A stretch of DNA of 64,000 nt from Caldicellulosiruptor morganii (GCF_026810225.1 NZ_CP113865.1:535001-599000), one strand, 5' to 3'. Shown: positions 18,228 through 27,865, counted from the first letter of the stretch. The notes: generated by a model from the letters alone, not told the origin. Program-made: numbers and translations.

Positions 18228-19109
18228 ATGGAGGAAAAACTTATATACATTGATGGGGAGTTTTACAAAAAATCAGAGGCAAAGATATCGGTTTTTGACC
18301 ATGGCTTTTTGTACGGTGATGGAGTGTTTGAAGGGATAAGAGTCTACAATGGGAAGATTTTCAAGTGCAAGGAGCACGTGGACAGACTGTATCAAGCAGC
18401 AAAGGCAATCTATATGGAAATACCTATATCGAAAGAAGAGATGGTGGAAGCTTTAAAGAAAACCTGCAGGTTGAATAACATTAAGGATGGATATATAAGG
18501 CTTGTGGTATCACGCGGTGTTGGTGATCTGGGTCTTTCACCAACCAAATGCCCAAAGCCAACCATTGTTATAATTGCTGACTCAATTGTTCTGTATCCCC
18601 AGGAGATGTATGAAAAGGGCATGAAGGTTATAACTGCCTCAACAAGGCGAAATAATCCTCAGTGTTTGGACCCGCAGATAAAATCTTTAAACTATTTAAA
18701 CAACATCCTGGCAAAGATTGAAGCAAACAGGGCTGGTGTGCCGGAGGCTATAATGCTCACCCAGGATGGCTATGTGACAGAGTGCACAGGTGATAACATC
18801 TTTATTGTGAAAGATGGAGAGCTTATTACACCGCCTGTTTACCTTGGTGCTCTTGATGGAATTACAAGAAGGACGGTTATGAAACTTGCAAAAGACCTTG
18901 GTATCCCGGTGTATGAAAAGGTGTTTACGCTCTACAACCTTTACAATGCTGATGAGTGTTTCTTCACAGGAACGGCTGCAGAAGTTATAGCGGTGACAGA
19001 GGTTGATGGTAGAAAAATAGGAAGTGGCGAGGTTGGACCAATCACGAAGAAGCTTATGGAAGAGTTCAAAAAACTTACACTTGTTGACGGTGTTGATATA
19101 TATGATTAA
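18228..19109 (+). CDS. ilvE: Branched-chain amino acid aminotransferase
   Basis: A 293-residue fold-type IV PLP aminotransferase making Val, Leu and Ile from their 2-oxo acids. HGFLYGDGVFEGIRVY (about 25-40) and the PLP lysine in IKSLNYLNN (Lys about 152) are diagnostic. CAGGGGGAAA precedes ATG 18228. First gene of ilvE-ilvD-ilvB, with 22 bp to ilvD. A D-amino acid aminotransferase is the main alternative, but the operon partners favour IlvE. Confidence 0.93.
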   Translation: MEEKLIYIDGEFYKKSEAKISVFDHGFLYGDGVFEGIRVYNGKIFKCKEHVDRLYQAAKAIYMEIPISKEEMVEALKKTCRLNNIKDGYIRLVVSRGVGDLGLSPTKCPKPTIVIIADSIVLYPQEMYEKGMKVITASTRRNNPQCLDPQIKSLNYLNNILAKIEANRAGVPEAIMLTQDGYVTECTGDNIFIVKDGELITPPVYLGALDGITRRTVMKLAKDLGIPVYEKVFTLYNLYNADECFFTGTAAEVIAVTEVDGRKIGSGEVGPITKKLMEEFKKLTLVDGVDIYD

Positions 19110-19131
19110 GTTTTGAGGGAGATGTGAAAAA

Positions 19132-20790
19132 ATGCGAAGTGATATTGTAAAAAAAGGTTTTGAAAAAGCTCCCCAGCGCTCACTTTTCAAAGCGATGGGG
19201 TACACGGATGAAGAGCTCAGAAGACCTCTGATTGCTGTTGTGAACTCATGGAACGAGATAGTACCGGGGCATATTCACCTTGACAGGATTGCAGAGGCAG
19301 TAAAGGCGGGAATTAGGCTTGCAGGTGCAACACCTGTGGAGTTTAACGTCATAGGTGTTTGTGACGGCATTGCAATGGGGCATATTGGCATGAAGTATTC
19401 TCTTATCACAAGAGAGCTCATTGCAGACTCAATTGAAGCAATGGCAATGGCACATCAGTTTGACGGTATGGTTTTGATTCCAAACTGCGACAAGATTGTA
19501 CCGGGTATGCTTATGGCAGCTGCAAGAGTGAACATCCCGAGCATATTCATAAGCGGTGGACCTATGCTGGCAGGACGGGTTGATGATAAAGTATGCGACC
19601 TCAACTCTGTATTTGAGGGTGTTGGGGCATACTCTGCCGGAAAGATTTCCGAAGAAGAGCTGTATGCACTTGAGGAAAATGCATGCCCGGGCTGTGGCTC
19701 ATGTTCCGGGATGTTTACAGCAAACACAATGAACTGCCTCAGCGAGGTGCTTGGACTTGCACTTCCCGGAAATGGTACGATTCCAGCGGTTATGGCAGCG
19801 CGAATTCGACTTGCCAAAATGGCTGGTATGAAGATAGTTGAGCTTGTTGAAAAAGACATAAAACCATCTGATATTCTGACAGTTGAGGCATTTGAAAACG
19901 CTCTGGCAGTTGACATGGCGCTTGGTGGCTCAACAAACACCATTTTGCACCTTCCGGCTATTGCAAATGAGCTTGGGATAAAGCTTGACCTTGATATTAT
20001 AAACCACATCAGTGACAGAACACCAAACCTTTGCAAACTCTCACCTGCAGGGCATTACCATATCGAGGACCTTTACTTTGCAGGTGGCGTTCAGGCTGTT
20101 ATGAACGAGCTTTCCAAAAAAGGGTTGATTCATTTAAATCTTTTGACAGTTACAGGTAAAACTGTGGGAGAGAATATAAAAGATGCAAGGGTTAAAGATT
20201 ACAATGTAATAAGACCTGTGGACAATCCATACTCACACACAGGTGGGCTTGTGATTGTGAGGGGCAACCTTGCGCCCGATGGTGCTGTTGTGAAAAAAAG
20301 TGCGGTGCCACCTAAGCTGATGAAGCACAGAGGACCTGCACGTGTGTTTGAAAGCGGTGAAGAGGTGTTTGAGGCAATCCTGAAAGGAAAGATTCAAAAA
20401 GGTGATGTTATTGTCATAAGATACGAAGGACCAAAAGGTGGACCCGGTATGAGAGAGATGCTCTCACCAACATCGGCTCTGGCAGGGGTTGGACTTATTG
20501 AAGATGTTGCACTCATCACCGATGGAAGGTTTTCAGGTGCAACAAGAGGTGCATGTTTTGGGCATGTATCACCGGAGGCAGCAGAGAGAGGTCCGATTGC
20601 TGCTGTGCAGGATGGAGATATCATCTCAATTGATATAGAGAATAAAACACTTACCCTGGAAGTTCCTGAAGAGGAAATAAAAAGAAGGCTTGAAAGCCTT
20701 CCACCGTTTGAGCCAAAAGTGAAAAAGGGGTATCTTTACAGATACTCAAAGCTTGTAAGGTCAGCGTCAACCGGTGCTATACTTGAATAA
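19132..20790 (+). CDS. ilvD: Dihydroxy-acid dehydratase
   Basis: A 552-residue IlvD/Edd enzyme, dehydrating 2,3-dihydroxy-3-methylbutyrate (or the methylvalerate analogue) to the 2-oxo acid. Iron-sulfur cysteines are visible in [19 protein letters not shown] and [16 protein letters not shown]. The C-terminal [11 protein letters not shown] is the family signature. Length is standard. Middle gene of the operon; GAGGGAGATG upstream of ATG 19132. Confidence 0.96.
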   Translation: MRSDIVKKGFEKAPQRSLFKAMGYTDEELRRPLIAVVNSWNEIVPGHIHLDRIAEAVKAGIRLAGATPVEFNVIGVCDGIAMGHIGMKYSLITRELIADSIEAMAMAHQFDGMVLIPNCDKIVPGMLMAAARVNIPSIFISGGPMLAGRVDDKVCDLNSVFEGVGAYSAGKISEEELYALEENACPGCGSCSGMFTANTMNCLSEVLGLALPGNGTIPAVMAARIRLAKMAGMKIVELVEKDIKPSDILTVEAFENALAVDMALGGSTNTILHLPAIANELGIKLDLDIINHISDRTPNLCKLSPAGHYHIEDLYFAGGVQAVMNELSKKGLIHLNLLTVTGKTVGENIKDARVKDYNVIRPVDNPYSHTGGLVIVRGNLAPDGAVVKKSAVPPKLMKHRGPARVFESGEEVFEAILKGKIQKGDVIVIRYEGPKGGPGMREMLSPTSALAGVGLIEDVALITDGRFSGATRGACFGHVSPEAAERGPIAAVQDGDIISIDIENKTLTLEVPEEEIKRRLESLPPFEPKVKKGYLYRYSKLVRSASTGAILE

Positions 20791-20817
20791 AAATCTTGTG
20801 TTGGGGGTTGTGGTATT

Positions 20818-22476
20818 TTGAAGTTAACAGGTGCCGAGATTATCGTTGAGTGTTTAAAAGAGCAGGGAGTAAAAGAGGTATTTGGATATCCGGGCGGTGC
20901 TGCGCTGAACATATACGATGCACTCTATAAGCATCAGGATGAGATAAAGCATTATTTGACATCACACGAACAGCACGCCTCCCATGCAGCAGACGGGTAT
21001 GCAAGAGCGTCTGGCAGGGTGGGGGTTGTGTTTACAACCTCAGGACCCGGTGCTACAAATATCGTCACAGGTATTGCAACAGCCTATATGGACTCAGTAC
21101 CGGTTGTTGCGATAACAGGTCAGGTGCCCACAAACCTTCTTGGCAAAGACTCATTCCAGGAAGTTGATATAACAGGTATTACCATGCCAATTACAAAGCA
21201 CAATTTTATTGTAAAGGATGTAAATGTTTTGGCCGACACTATAAGACGTGCATTTGAGATTGCACAGAGTGGAAGACCGGGACCTGTTTTAATTGATGTT
21301 TGCAAGGACGTAACAGCAGCATATGCTGAATATGAAAAAAAAGAGCCAAAGAAGATTAAGAAAAAGGTTTTTGCAACACAACAAGATATAGAAAAGGCAA
21401 TTGAGCTTATAAATTCAAGTGAAAGGCCCTTTATTTGCTCGGGCGGCGGGGTTATTTCGTCAGAGGCTTCAGAAGAGCTCATTCAATTTGCAGAAAGGTT
21501 AAATGCGCCTGTTGCAACAACTTTGATGGGTGTTGGTGGATTCCCATCAACTCATCCAAACTATACAGGGCTTGTTGGAATGCATGGAAGCCGTGCTTCC
21601 AACTATGCAGTTTCACACTGTGACCTTTTGATTGCAGTTGGAGCAAGATTTTCAGACAGGGTAATAAGCAAAGTTGACAGGTTTGCACCGAATGCCAGGA
21701 TTATCCATATTGATATTGACCCGGCTGAAATTGATAAAAATGTGAGCTCAGATATTGCTCTGATTGGGGATGTAAAGCAGATTTTGAAGATTTTGATTGA
21801 TAATATTGAGAAAAAGACAAATACTGAGTGGATAGATATGATATATGAATGGAAGAAAAACTATCCTTTGAGCTATCCAAAAGATGGTAAGCTTCATCCG
21901 CAGTACGTTGTTGAGAGAATTTCGGAACTCACCAATCATGATGCAATAATCACAACAGAGGTTGGGCAGAACCAGATCTGGGCAGCACAATTCTACAAAT
22001 ATCAAAGACCAAGACAGTTTATCTCATCTGGTGGTCTTGGCACAATGGGCTATGGTTTTGGCGCGGCAATTGGTGCAAAGATAGCAAGACCTGACAAAGT
22101 GGTAATTGATATTGCAGGGGATGGAAGCTTTAGAATGAACTGCGGTGAACTTGCAACAGCTGTTCACTACAACATTCCTGTGATAGTTGCACTGCTAAAT
22201 AATAGCGTTCTGGGAATGGTAAGACAGTGGCAGGACCTTTTCTATGGCAAGAGGTTTTCTCAGACAACCCTTGACAGACCGCCTGATTTTGTAAAGCTTG
22301 CCGATGCATATGGTGCACTTGGTATAAGGGTTACATCACCGGATGAGGTTGACAGGGCTATTTTAAAAGCACTTGAGTCTGGAAGACCAACTGTGATTGA
22401 CTTTGTAATTGATAAAGACGAAAAGGCACTGCCAATTGTCCCACCCGGCGCTCCAATTGATGAGATTATTGATTAA
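20818..22476 (+). CDS. ilvB: Acetolactate synthase large (catalytic) subunit
   Basis: A 552-residue TPP enzyme. The N-terminal domain has the catalytic Glu in TSHEQHASHAADGYARA (about 50), a central FAD-binding domain follows, and the TPP motif is GDGSFRMNCGELATAVHYNIP (about 435). It condenses two pyruvates, or pyruvate and 2-oxobutyrate. TTG start at 20818 with TTGGGGGTTG upstream. No regulatory subunit ilvN/ilvH and no ilvC follow; the operon ends here in a terminator, so the small subunit must be encoded elsewhere. Confidence 0.95.
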   Translation: MKLTGAEIIVECLKEQGVKEVFGYPGGAALNIYDALYKHQDEIKHYLTSHEQHASHAADGYARASGRVGVVFTTSGPGATNIVTGIATAYMDSVPVVAITGQVPTNLLGKDSFQEVDITGITMPITKHNFIVKDVNVLADTIRRAFEIAQSGRPGPVLIDVCKDVTAAYAEYEKKEPKKIKKKVFATQQDIEKAIELINSSERPFICSGGGVISSEASEELIQFAERLNAPVATTLMGVGGFPSTHPNYTGLVGMHGSRASNYAVSHCDLLIAVGARFSDRVISKVDRFAPNARIIHIDIDPAEIDKNVSSDIALIGDVKQILKILIDNIEKKTNTEWIDMIYEWKKNYPLSYPKDGKLHPQYVVERISELTNHDAIITTEVGQNQIWAAQFYKYQRPRQFISSGGLGTMGYGFGAAIGAKIARPDKVVIDIAGDGSFRMNCGELATAVHYNIPVIVALLNNSVLGMVRQWQDLFYGKRFSQTTLDRPPDFVKLADAYGALGIRVTSPDEVDRAILKALESGRPTVIDFVIDKDEKALPIVPPGAPIDEIID

Positions 22477-22564
22477 AAATGTATATTTTAGCAAAAGTTT
22501 TAATCAAATAAACTATTTTGGAATTTATTAATCAATATCAACAATATTCAAAGCTATAAAGAAT

Positions 22565-22638
22565 TATGCTCCCTATTTGGTACAGCATAAAGAGTAATAA
22601 AGCTGTTTATTTATACAAAATAGGGAGCATATTTTTTT
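22565..22638 (+). terminator. Long-stem terminator after ilvB
   Basis: Perfect 14-bp stem, TATGCTCCCTATTT (22565-22578) with AAATAGGGAGCATA (22618-22631), then seven T. The loop is unusually long (39 bases). Confidence 0.8.
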
Positions 22639-22751
22639 GTGGAAAAAAGTTATAGGAGAATTACTGGTGTAATTGAGTTCAATGATTAAGTGCTTTGTTC
22701 TTAGAAATAGGCAAGCAAGTCAACTTTATAATAAATTCAAGAAAATTGGAG

Positions 22752-22797
22752 AAATTTTGAGCTATTTAAAGAAAAATATATTCTGAGCTCAAAATTT
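22752..22797 (+). repeat. 12-bp perfect inverted repeat upstream of promoter A
   Basis: AAATTTTGAGCT (22752-22763) and AGCTCAAAATTT (22786-22797) flank a 22-base spacer, ending 34 bases before the -35 box. It could be an operator or a small terminator-like hairpin. In leader B the arms are degenerate. Confidence 0.6.
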
Positions 22798-22831
22798 AGC
22801 TGAGGATAAGCTAAAAAAAAAAAAAACGGGT

Positions 22832-22860
22832 TTGACAGTGAAAGATATATAAGATAAAAT
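22832..22860 (+). promoter_or_regulatory. Sigma-A promoter of cluster A leader
   Basis: TTGACA (22832-22837), 17 bases, TAAAAT (22855-22860). It is conserved in leader B with an 18-base spacer. Transcripts would have a leader of about 350 bases before the first gene at 23221. Confidence 0.8.
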
Positions 22861-23161
22861 TTGCATATAAATTCCAAGGATAAATTTACAGAAAAAATAA
22901 TTTAATTATGCAGTGGTATAAAAATAGAGTATATAATGAAACATATCAAATATCAAGTGAGATGAAAGAAATATAAAGTAATGTATTAAATAAGGTTATA
23001 TCATATAATGTTTTGCTATAGAAATTGTACTTAATAATTACATGAGATAAAATAAATGTGTTAAGAAAAATGAATAACAGAAATAATACCTTGTAGATGT
23101 TGTGTCTGTTCAAGCAAGTGGCTGGTATGATTTGCGCTAAGTTTAACAAAATCAATTTTTG

Positions 23162-23188
23162 GGGTTATAGCATTTATTGCTATAACCC
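23162..23188 (+). promoter_or_regulatory. Hairpin before the first gene of cluster A
   Basis: GGGTTATAGCA (23162-23172) / TGCTATAACCC (23178-23188), 11-bp perfect stem with five-base loop, 32 bp before the TTG start. There is no real T run, so attenuation, processing or mRNA stabilisation are all possible. Confidence 0.55.
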
Positions 23189-23220
23189 AAAATTATCAAT
23201 TATTTGGGAGTGATTGCAAT

Positions 23221-24054
23221 TTGACTAATGTATTAAAGTATGAATTTAAGAGGTTATTAAGTAGAAAGGAATTTTTTATTGTAATGGTAATTGCCTTTTT
23301 TTACATAAGTGTGGATTTTGTCTATCATTCAGTAAAGTTAATCAACGCACCTTTTTTTGAACTACCATCTGCATATCAGATGTGGATACTGTACAATAAG
23401 GTTGGTGGACAATGGGGACAGGTATTTGTTTTTTTCTTGCTTCCGTTGTTTGCAGCCATACCATATTCAGATTCTTATTTGGAAGATAAGAAGACAGGAG
23501 TTATAAATTTTATTGTCACACGATGTGACAGAAGACTCTATCTTTTTTGTAAGGGAATAGCTGTCTTTTTCTCTGGTTTTATTGTGGTTTTTGTACCATT
23601 GTTTATTAATCAGATACTGTGTCTTTGTTTATTGCCTGTTTATTCTCCATCGGAAAATGTATTTAACCATCCAACATATAATGCTTACCAGTTTTTGAGC
23701 ACGGTACAGCTTCCCAAATTGCATTCATTGAATCCTTATTTGCATAATTTATTTTATATGCTTTTAAATAGCATGTTTGCTGGCATAATTGCTTTGCTTT
23801 CATATTCTATATCATTCTTGAAAAAAATGAACAGATATTTGGTGGTAATTTTAGTATTTTTATTCTGTTTAATTGAAAATGTTGTTGGAAAATTAATAAG
23901 TTCGTCAACTACTTTTTCAATAATTGATTATTTACATATTTTTTCATTTTCATTTGAAATCACAAATTATCTGTATTTTTTAATCTTTATGCTTGTACTG
24001 ATATTTGTAAGTCTTTTTATTATCAAATTAGAATATAGTAAGGATGACGTGTAA
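23221..24054 (+). CDS. ABC-2-type membrane protein, cluster A
   Basis: A 277-residue protein with about six hydrophobic helices and an N-terminal cytoplasmic start (LKYEFKRLLSRKEFF) typical of ABC-2 permeases. A large extracytoplasmic loop (about 140-180) follows the third helix. The motif DSYLEDKKTGVINFIVTR fits the amphipathic coupling segment of these exporters. TTG start with TTGGGAGTG upstream. It overlaps the next gene by one base and belongs to a four-gene unit with an ATPase at 25616. The cargo is unknown. Confidence 0.75.
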   Translation: MTNVLKYEFKRLLSRKEFFIVMVIAFFYISVDFVYHSVKLINAPFFELPSAYQMWILYNKVGGQWGQVFVFFLLPLFAAIPYSDSYLEDKKTGVINFIVTRCDRRLYLFCKGIAVFFSGFIVVFVPLFINQILCLCLLPVYSPSENVFNHPTYNAYQFLSTVQLPKLHSLNPYLHNLFYMLLNSMFAGIIALLSYSISFLKKMNRYLVVILVFLFCLIENVVGKLISSSTTFSIIDYLHIFSFSFEITNYLYFLIFMLVLIFVSLFIIKLEYSKDDV

Positions 24055-24812
24055 TGGAATTGAGAAAATTTTCAAATTTAAACCTGGCGAGAAAATTTGC
24101 AGCTTATTTTACAACTTTGCTGGTAGAATTTATCCTTGCGCTCTCTATGTTTGAAATTTTGAGCGTAAATAAAACATGCACAATTGATTTAATTTTACTT
24201 CAAATGTTTAGAGCAAACGTGATTACGTTTTTTTATGTTCCTTTATTTCTTCTTTTAATAAGTTCGCAGGGGTATACAAATAATTACCTGATTATTCTGA
24301 AATATTCTTATGTTGAAGATTGGTGGAAGGGAAAAATAAAAATTTTTTTAGAAGAAACCTTAATCTATTTTCTTTTGATATACACTGTACCTTTAATAGT
24401 AGTTATTATATTAAGTTCAAAGTATTTAAAAGTTTTAAGCTATAAGGAATTTGTTTTTATTGTAGAGAGTCTTATTATTGCTTTTCTTTTGTTGGTTATA
24501 TATGGAACAGTATACCTTGCTGTATCAACCATTATTAAAAAAACTATTGCTGCATATGTAATTGGTGTATTGGTGCCTTTTATAGATTTCATTTTTATGT
24601 ACGTTTTCAAGACAAGGAATTTCTCTGGTATTACCGCAGGTATGTTAATAAATTTTTTTATGAGCTATAGCCTATCGACAGAAAGGCAAATTTTTTTGTT
24701 TGTAATATACCTTGGCTATTTCCTGTTGCTTTTTGGCGTTCTGAACATTATTATGATAAATACACTCAAAAAAATTGATGTTTGCAGAGGTGATAAAAAA
24801 TCAGAAAACTGA
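24054..24812 (+). CDS. Polytopic membrane protein, cluster A
   Basis: A 252-residue, about six-helix membrane protein of no named family that I recognise. The layout is a short N-terminal tail, paired helices to about residue 75, a charged segment DWWKGKIKIF and four more helices. ATG 24054 overlaps the upstream stop (TAATG), so translation is coupled. Likely one of the permease subunits of the cluster A exporter. Confidence 0.7.
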   Translation: MELRKFSNLNLARKFAAYFTTLLVEFILALSMFEILSVNKTCTIDLILLQMFRANVITFFYVPLFLLLISSQGYTNNYLIILKYSYVEDWWKGKIKIFLEETLIYFLLIYTVPLIVVIILSSKYLKVLSYKEFVFIVESLIIAFLLLVIYGTVYLAVSTIIKKTIAAYVIGVLVPFIDFIFMYVFKTRNFSGITAGMLINFFMSYSLSTERQIFLFVIYLGYFLLLFGVLNIIMINTLKKIDVCRGDKKSEN

Positions 24813-25591
24813 TAAATTGCATTGCTTCTTCCTTTGTTATCTCATTGCTGATTGCTTTATACTGGCTGATGGTTTTAAGATTTTATAAGAATACTTCAAC
24901 TGAAATTTTTGTAATCTTGAGTTTGGGTTATTTACCTTTTCCGGATAAAGCAAATTCATTTATGCCTCTTTTAATCTATGCTTTACCAAGATTATATCTT
25001 ATTGCTGCTTTGGGAAATGTTTTTTCACAGGATTTTGAAAGAAGCGCTGTTTACATTTTTACAAGAAAAGACAGCAGGCTATCATGGTATTTTAATAAAC
25101 TTTCTTTCATATCTTTGCATATTTTATCTTTTGCAGTTGCATTTGAAATAACTGCAATACTGTTTGCCATGGCAAATAGATTTGGGGCTGAATCTTTCAT
25201 AAATGGTCTTTTGTGTTGTGCGACAATGGCTCTGCTATATTTTATGTCTGTAATGCTATTTGTTATAGCTGCAAATTTATTATCGCTGTATGTAAACTCA
25301 AGAATATCATTTCTGATTACTGTAATGGTCTGGGTAATATCTATTGTTCCCTATTTTGTATCTTTTAATGATTTCAATTATTTTTTAATAAAGTTCAGTC
25401 CTGCTTTGCAGGATGTTCTGAGCTGGCACAGTGATAGATTTATCGTGAGTGTCACCAAAAATTATGAAATAGATAACATAAATGGTTTTAGCATATGGTG
25501 GTCAATTTTTATACTTGCTATTTATCTTTCAATTGTGGTGGTAATGGGAATGAGAGTGGTTAAGAATATCGAAATATTAGAAAGAGATTGA
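24800..25591 (+). CDS. Polytopic membrane protein, cluster A, probable non-AUG start
   Basis: About six-helix membrane protein. The first conventional start in frame is TTG 24845, which has no ribosome binding site and cuts into the first helix. A near-perfect AGGTGAT (24788-24794) is spaced five bases before an in-frame ATC at 24800, and starting there gives a natural basic N-terminus (IRKLINCIASSF). I therefore place the start at 24800, making 263 residues; a mutated ATG is the likeliest explanation. Contains GNVFSQDFERSAVYIFTRKD, matching the coupling segment in the protein at 23221. Confidence 0.6.
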   Translation: MRKLINCIASSFVISLLIALYWLMVLRFYKNTSTEIFVILSLGYLPFPDKANSFMPLLIYALPRLYLIAALGNVFSQDFERSAVYIFTRKDSRLSWYFNKLSFISLHILSFAVAFEITAILFAMANRFGAESFINGLLCCATMALLYFMSVMLFVIAANLLSLYVNSRISFLITVMVWVISIVPYFVSFNDFNYFLIKFSPALQDVLSWHSDRFIVSVTKNYEIDNINGFSIWWSIFILAIYLSIVVVMGMRVVKNIEILERD

Positions 25592-25615
25592 AAATAAATG
25601 AGGTGATTTTGAGTT

Positions 25616-26266
25616 ATGAAAGCAATAGAAGTAAGAAATTTAACAAAGATAATCAAAGGAAAAGCTATCCTGGATAATGTTAATCTTGAACTTGACGAAG
25701 GAAAGATTTATGGATTTTATGGCAGGAATGGTTCGGGTAAAACTATGCTATTTAGAGCCATATGCGGTTTGATAAAACCAACATCCGGAGAGATTGTTGT
25801 TTTTGGTAAGAGGATAGGGAGAGATATTTCTTTTCCTGAGAGTGTAGGGGTAATTATAGAAAATGTTGACCTGTGGGATAGCTTAACTGGCTTTCAAAAT
25901 CTCAAGCTGCTGGCTTCTATCAAAAATATAATTACTGATGACGAGATCAAAAATGCAATAAAAAGAGTAGGGCTTGATCCAGAAGATAAAAGACCATATA
26001 GGAAATATTCGCTTGGCATGAAACAAAGATTGAAAATTGCACAGGCTATAATGGAAAAGCCCAAATTGATTGTTCTTGATGAGCCCACAAATTCTCTTGA
26101 TGAAGACGGTGTTAAACTTGTAAGACAAATTTTGATAGAGGAAAGAACAAGGGGAGCAACAATATTACTGGCAAGTCATATAAAAGAAGATATAAATTTG
26201 CTGTGTGATTATAAATTTAAAGTTGATTCAGGGAAAGTCTACTTTTCGGAAGTGTGCAACAGTTGA
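25616..26266 (+). CDS. ABC transporter ATPase of cluster A, last codons replaced by IS insertion
   Basis: A 216-residue ATPase: Walker A GRNGSGKT (about 36-43), signature YSLGMKQRL (about 128), Walker B LIVLDEPTNSLD (about 150), switch His in LASHIKED. It powers the membrane proteins encoded upstream. The reading frame runs into the mobile element at 26250 and ends in VCNS. Removing the element restores a 217-residue protein ending SEGNKDE, with its stop overlapping the next gene's ATG by 8 bp. Only the last six or so codons change, so the protein may still work. Confidence 0.88.
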   Translation: MKAIEVRNLTKIIKGKAILDNVNLELDEGKIYGFYGRNGSGKTMLFRAICGLIKPTSGEIVVFGKRIGRDISFPESVGVIIENVDLWDSLTGFQNLKLLASIKNIITDDEIKNAIKRVGLDPEDKRPYRKYSLGMKQRLKIAQAIMEKPKLIVLDEPTNSLDEDGVKLVRQILIEERTRGATILLASHIKEDINLLCDYKFKVDSGKVYFSEVCNS

Positions 26267-26386
26267 GAATTACAATGCAAAAAGGTATAATTTTGACTGG
26301 GTAGCATTAAAAATTATTCTGTGTGCAAAAGGTTGGTAATATATATGCTGCCAGCAGAAGAGCCTTAATAAGAGGTGTAAAAAAAC

Positions 26387-27865
26387 GTGGTAACAGTTCA
26401 GGCCAAGCTTATTTTTGAAAGTTATGAAGACAGGCAAAAGGTACTGGAGCTTATGAGAAGATGGTCATCCTGCATGAGATTTGCATACAAAAGGCTTTTA
26501 GAAGGCTTTGATAGAAATAGCCTCAAAAAAGATTTGCAGAGGATTTTCAATTTGAACTCAAGGTATGTAGATGATGCAATAATGAAAGCAAAGGGTGTTT
26601 TAGAGTCCTGCAAGCAAAGAGGGGAAGACCCGAGGAAAGCTATCTTTGGCGGCAGAGAGCTTTTTGAAAAGCTCAAAAAGCGACATATAAACGGCAAGCC
26701 TTATAAAAAACTAAAAATTGAATGGCAGGAAAAAAGAAAAGGGAATTTATACTCAAGAGGAGACAGGAGCAAGAAAGGGAACTTGAACACAAGGATTGTG
26801 GTAAATGAAAGAGGCACATTTTTGAGGATAAATATAGGAGATAGAAAGTATGTATTTGCCAGATTGTCAGCCGGTTTTAAAAAAGACAAAAACAGAAAAG
26901 AAATTTTACAGGAGATTGCTATTCTTGAAGTGCCTTATTCAGTAGAGCTAAAACTCAAGAATGGGAAAATATATGCTTACTTTTCAGTAGAAGAACTCTT
27001 TCCAGTAACAGAAATAACCAGAGAAAATGGTGCTATAGGGATAGATACAAACGCATATCCAAATCACATGGCATGGGTAGAGGTGGACAGAAACGGACAG
27101 TTTATAAGCCATGGCAAGATTCCAATGCCAGAGCTTGAAAGTGGGAAATCTAACAAAAGAGAGTATTACAGGTGGCAGTATGCACATGAGATTGTAAAGA
27201 TAGCAAAAGAGAAAAGAAAGGCAATTGTTATAGAGAGGCTTGATATAAAAGACAAAGGAAGAAGAGGAGATTTTTCTTTCAGAAAATCAAGACGGATAAG
27301 ACACTTTTTCAGCTACAGGTCGCTTTTAGACAAAGTTAAGATTTTAGCAAAACGAGAAGGGATAGAGGTTATAGAAGTAAATCCTGCGTACACATCGGTG
27401 ATAGGGATGCTGAAGTTTGCACCGCAGTTTATGATAAGCAAAGATGTTGCAAGCGCATATGTGATAGCAAGAAGGGGACTTGGGAAAAAAGAGAGGATAC
27501 CTGCAAACTACATGAAGCTTTTAAATAGTCTTGATGTAAGTAGTTTAGAAGAGCTAAAAGAGTATGTAAGCAAAGAAGTTAAGAATATACACTTGAGAAG
27601 GAAACAGATAAAAGAAATTGAATATGTAATGCGTAAGATACAAAGCCCTGGGAGTGAGTCAGGGAGGCTATTTGCACCTCTGGATGGAACAAGTGCGGGT
27701 AGCTGTAGTGAAGGCTACAATCTCTGGCGAGTTCTCAGGGTAGCGGTGGTGACGCCACTCTCCCCTGACAGGGTGTTGCGAGACATGTCTGTCCTGAAAT
27801 CGGTATTAGTTTCAGGGCAAGTGGGGGGACCGAAAATCGGCGCAAGTTCCTACTTCTTGGGGTAG
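26387..27865 (+). CDS. TnpB-like RuvC nuclease without zinc finger
   Basis: A 492-residue protein. RuvC I is IGIDTNAYPNHMAW (Asp about 216), RuvC II IVIERLDIKDKGRRGDF (Glu about 284) and RuvC III ISKDVASAYVIARRGLG (Asp about 351), so all three acids are present. The CxxC...CxxC finger of ordinary TnpB is absent; PAYTSVIGMLKFAPQ replaces that region. The last 75 residues (NLWRVLRVAVVTPL...) are conserved in the family but overlap a structured RNA. GTG start, with AGAGGTG seven bases upstream. Confidence 0.85.
   Translation: MVTVQAKLIFESYEDRQKVLELMRRWSSCMRFAYKRLLEGFDRNSLKKDLQRIFNLNSRYVDDAIMKAKGVLESCKQRGEDPRKAIFGGRELFEKLKKRHINGKPYKKLKIEWQEKRKGNLYSRGDRSKKGNLNTRIVVNERGTFLRINIGDRKYVFARLSAGFKKDKNRKEILQEIAILEVPYSVELKLKNGKIYAYFSVEELFPVTEITRENGAIGIDTNAYPNHMAWVEVDRNGQFISHGKIPMPELESGKSNKREYYRWQYAHEIVKIAKEKRKAIVIERLDIKDKGRRGDFSFRKSRRIRHFFSYRSLLDKVKILAKREGIEVIEVNPAYTSVIGMLKFAPQFMISKDVASAYVIARRGLGKKERIPANYMKLLNSLDVSSLEELKEYVSKEVKNIHLRRKQIKEIEYVMRKIQSPGSESGRLFAPLDGTSAGSCSEGYNLWRVLRVAVVTPLSPDRVLRDMSVLKSVLVSGQVGGPKIGASSYFLG

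Larger units (their letters stand above)
22719..22920 (+). repeat. Leader repeat A (related copy at 29490-29690)
   Basis: AT-rich intergenic block with a clearly related second copy about 6.8 kb downstream. Shared landmarks in order: TTATTTAAAGAAAAATATATT-like spacer, CTCAAAATTTAGCTGA, an A tract, CGGGTTTGACAG, ATAAGATAAAATTTG and AAATTCCAAG. Each copy precedes an export-type gene cluster. The rest of 22477-23220 has no gene I can support. Confidence 0.75.

Noticed and set aside
23085..23145. Short frame ending VDVVSVQASGWYDLR in leader A, like the tail of a secreted peptide
   Set aside because: Only about 17 codons after an in-frame stop, no start, no clear similarity to the cluster B secreted protein; could be chance.
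22946..23155. 69-residue hydrophobic minus-strand ORF
   Set aside because: Lies in AT-rich leader, no ribosome binding site, composition explained by AT bias.
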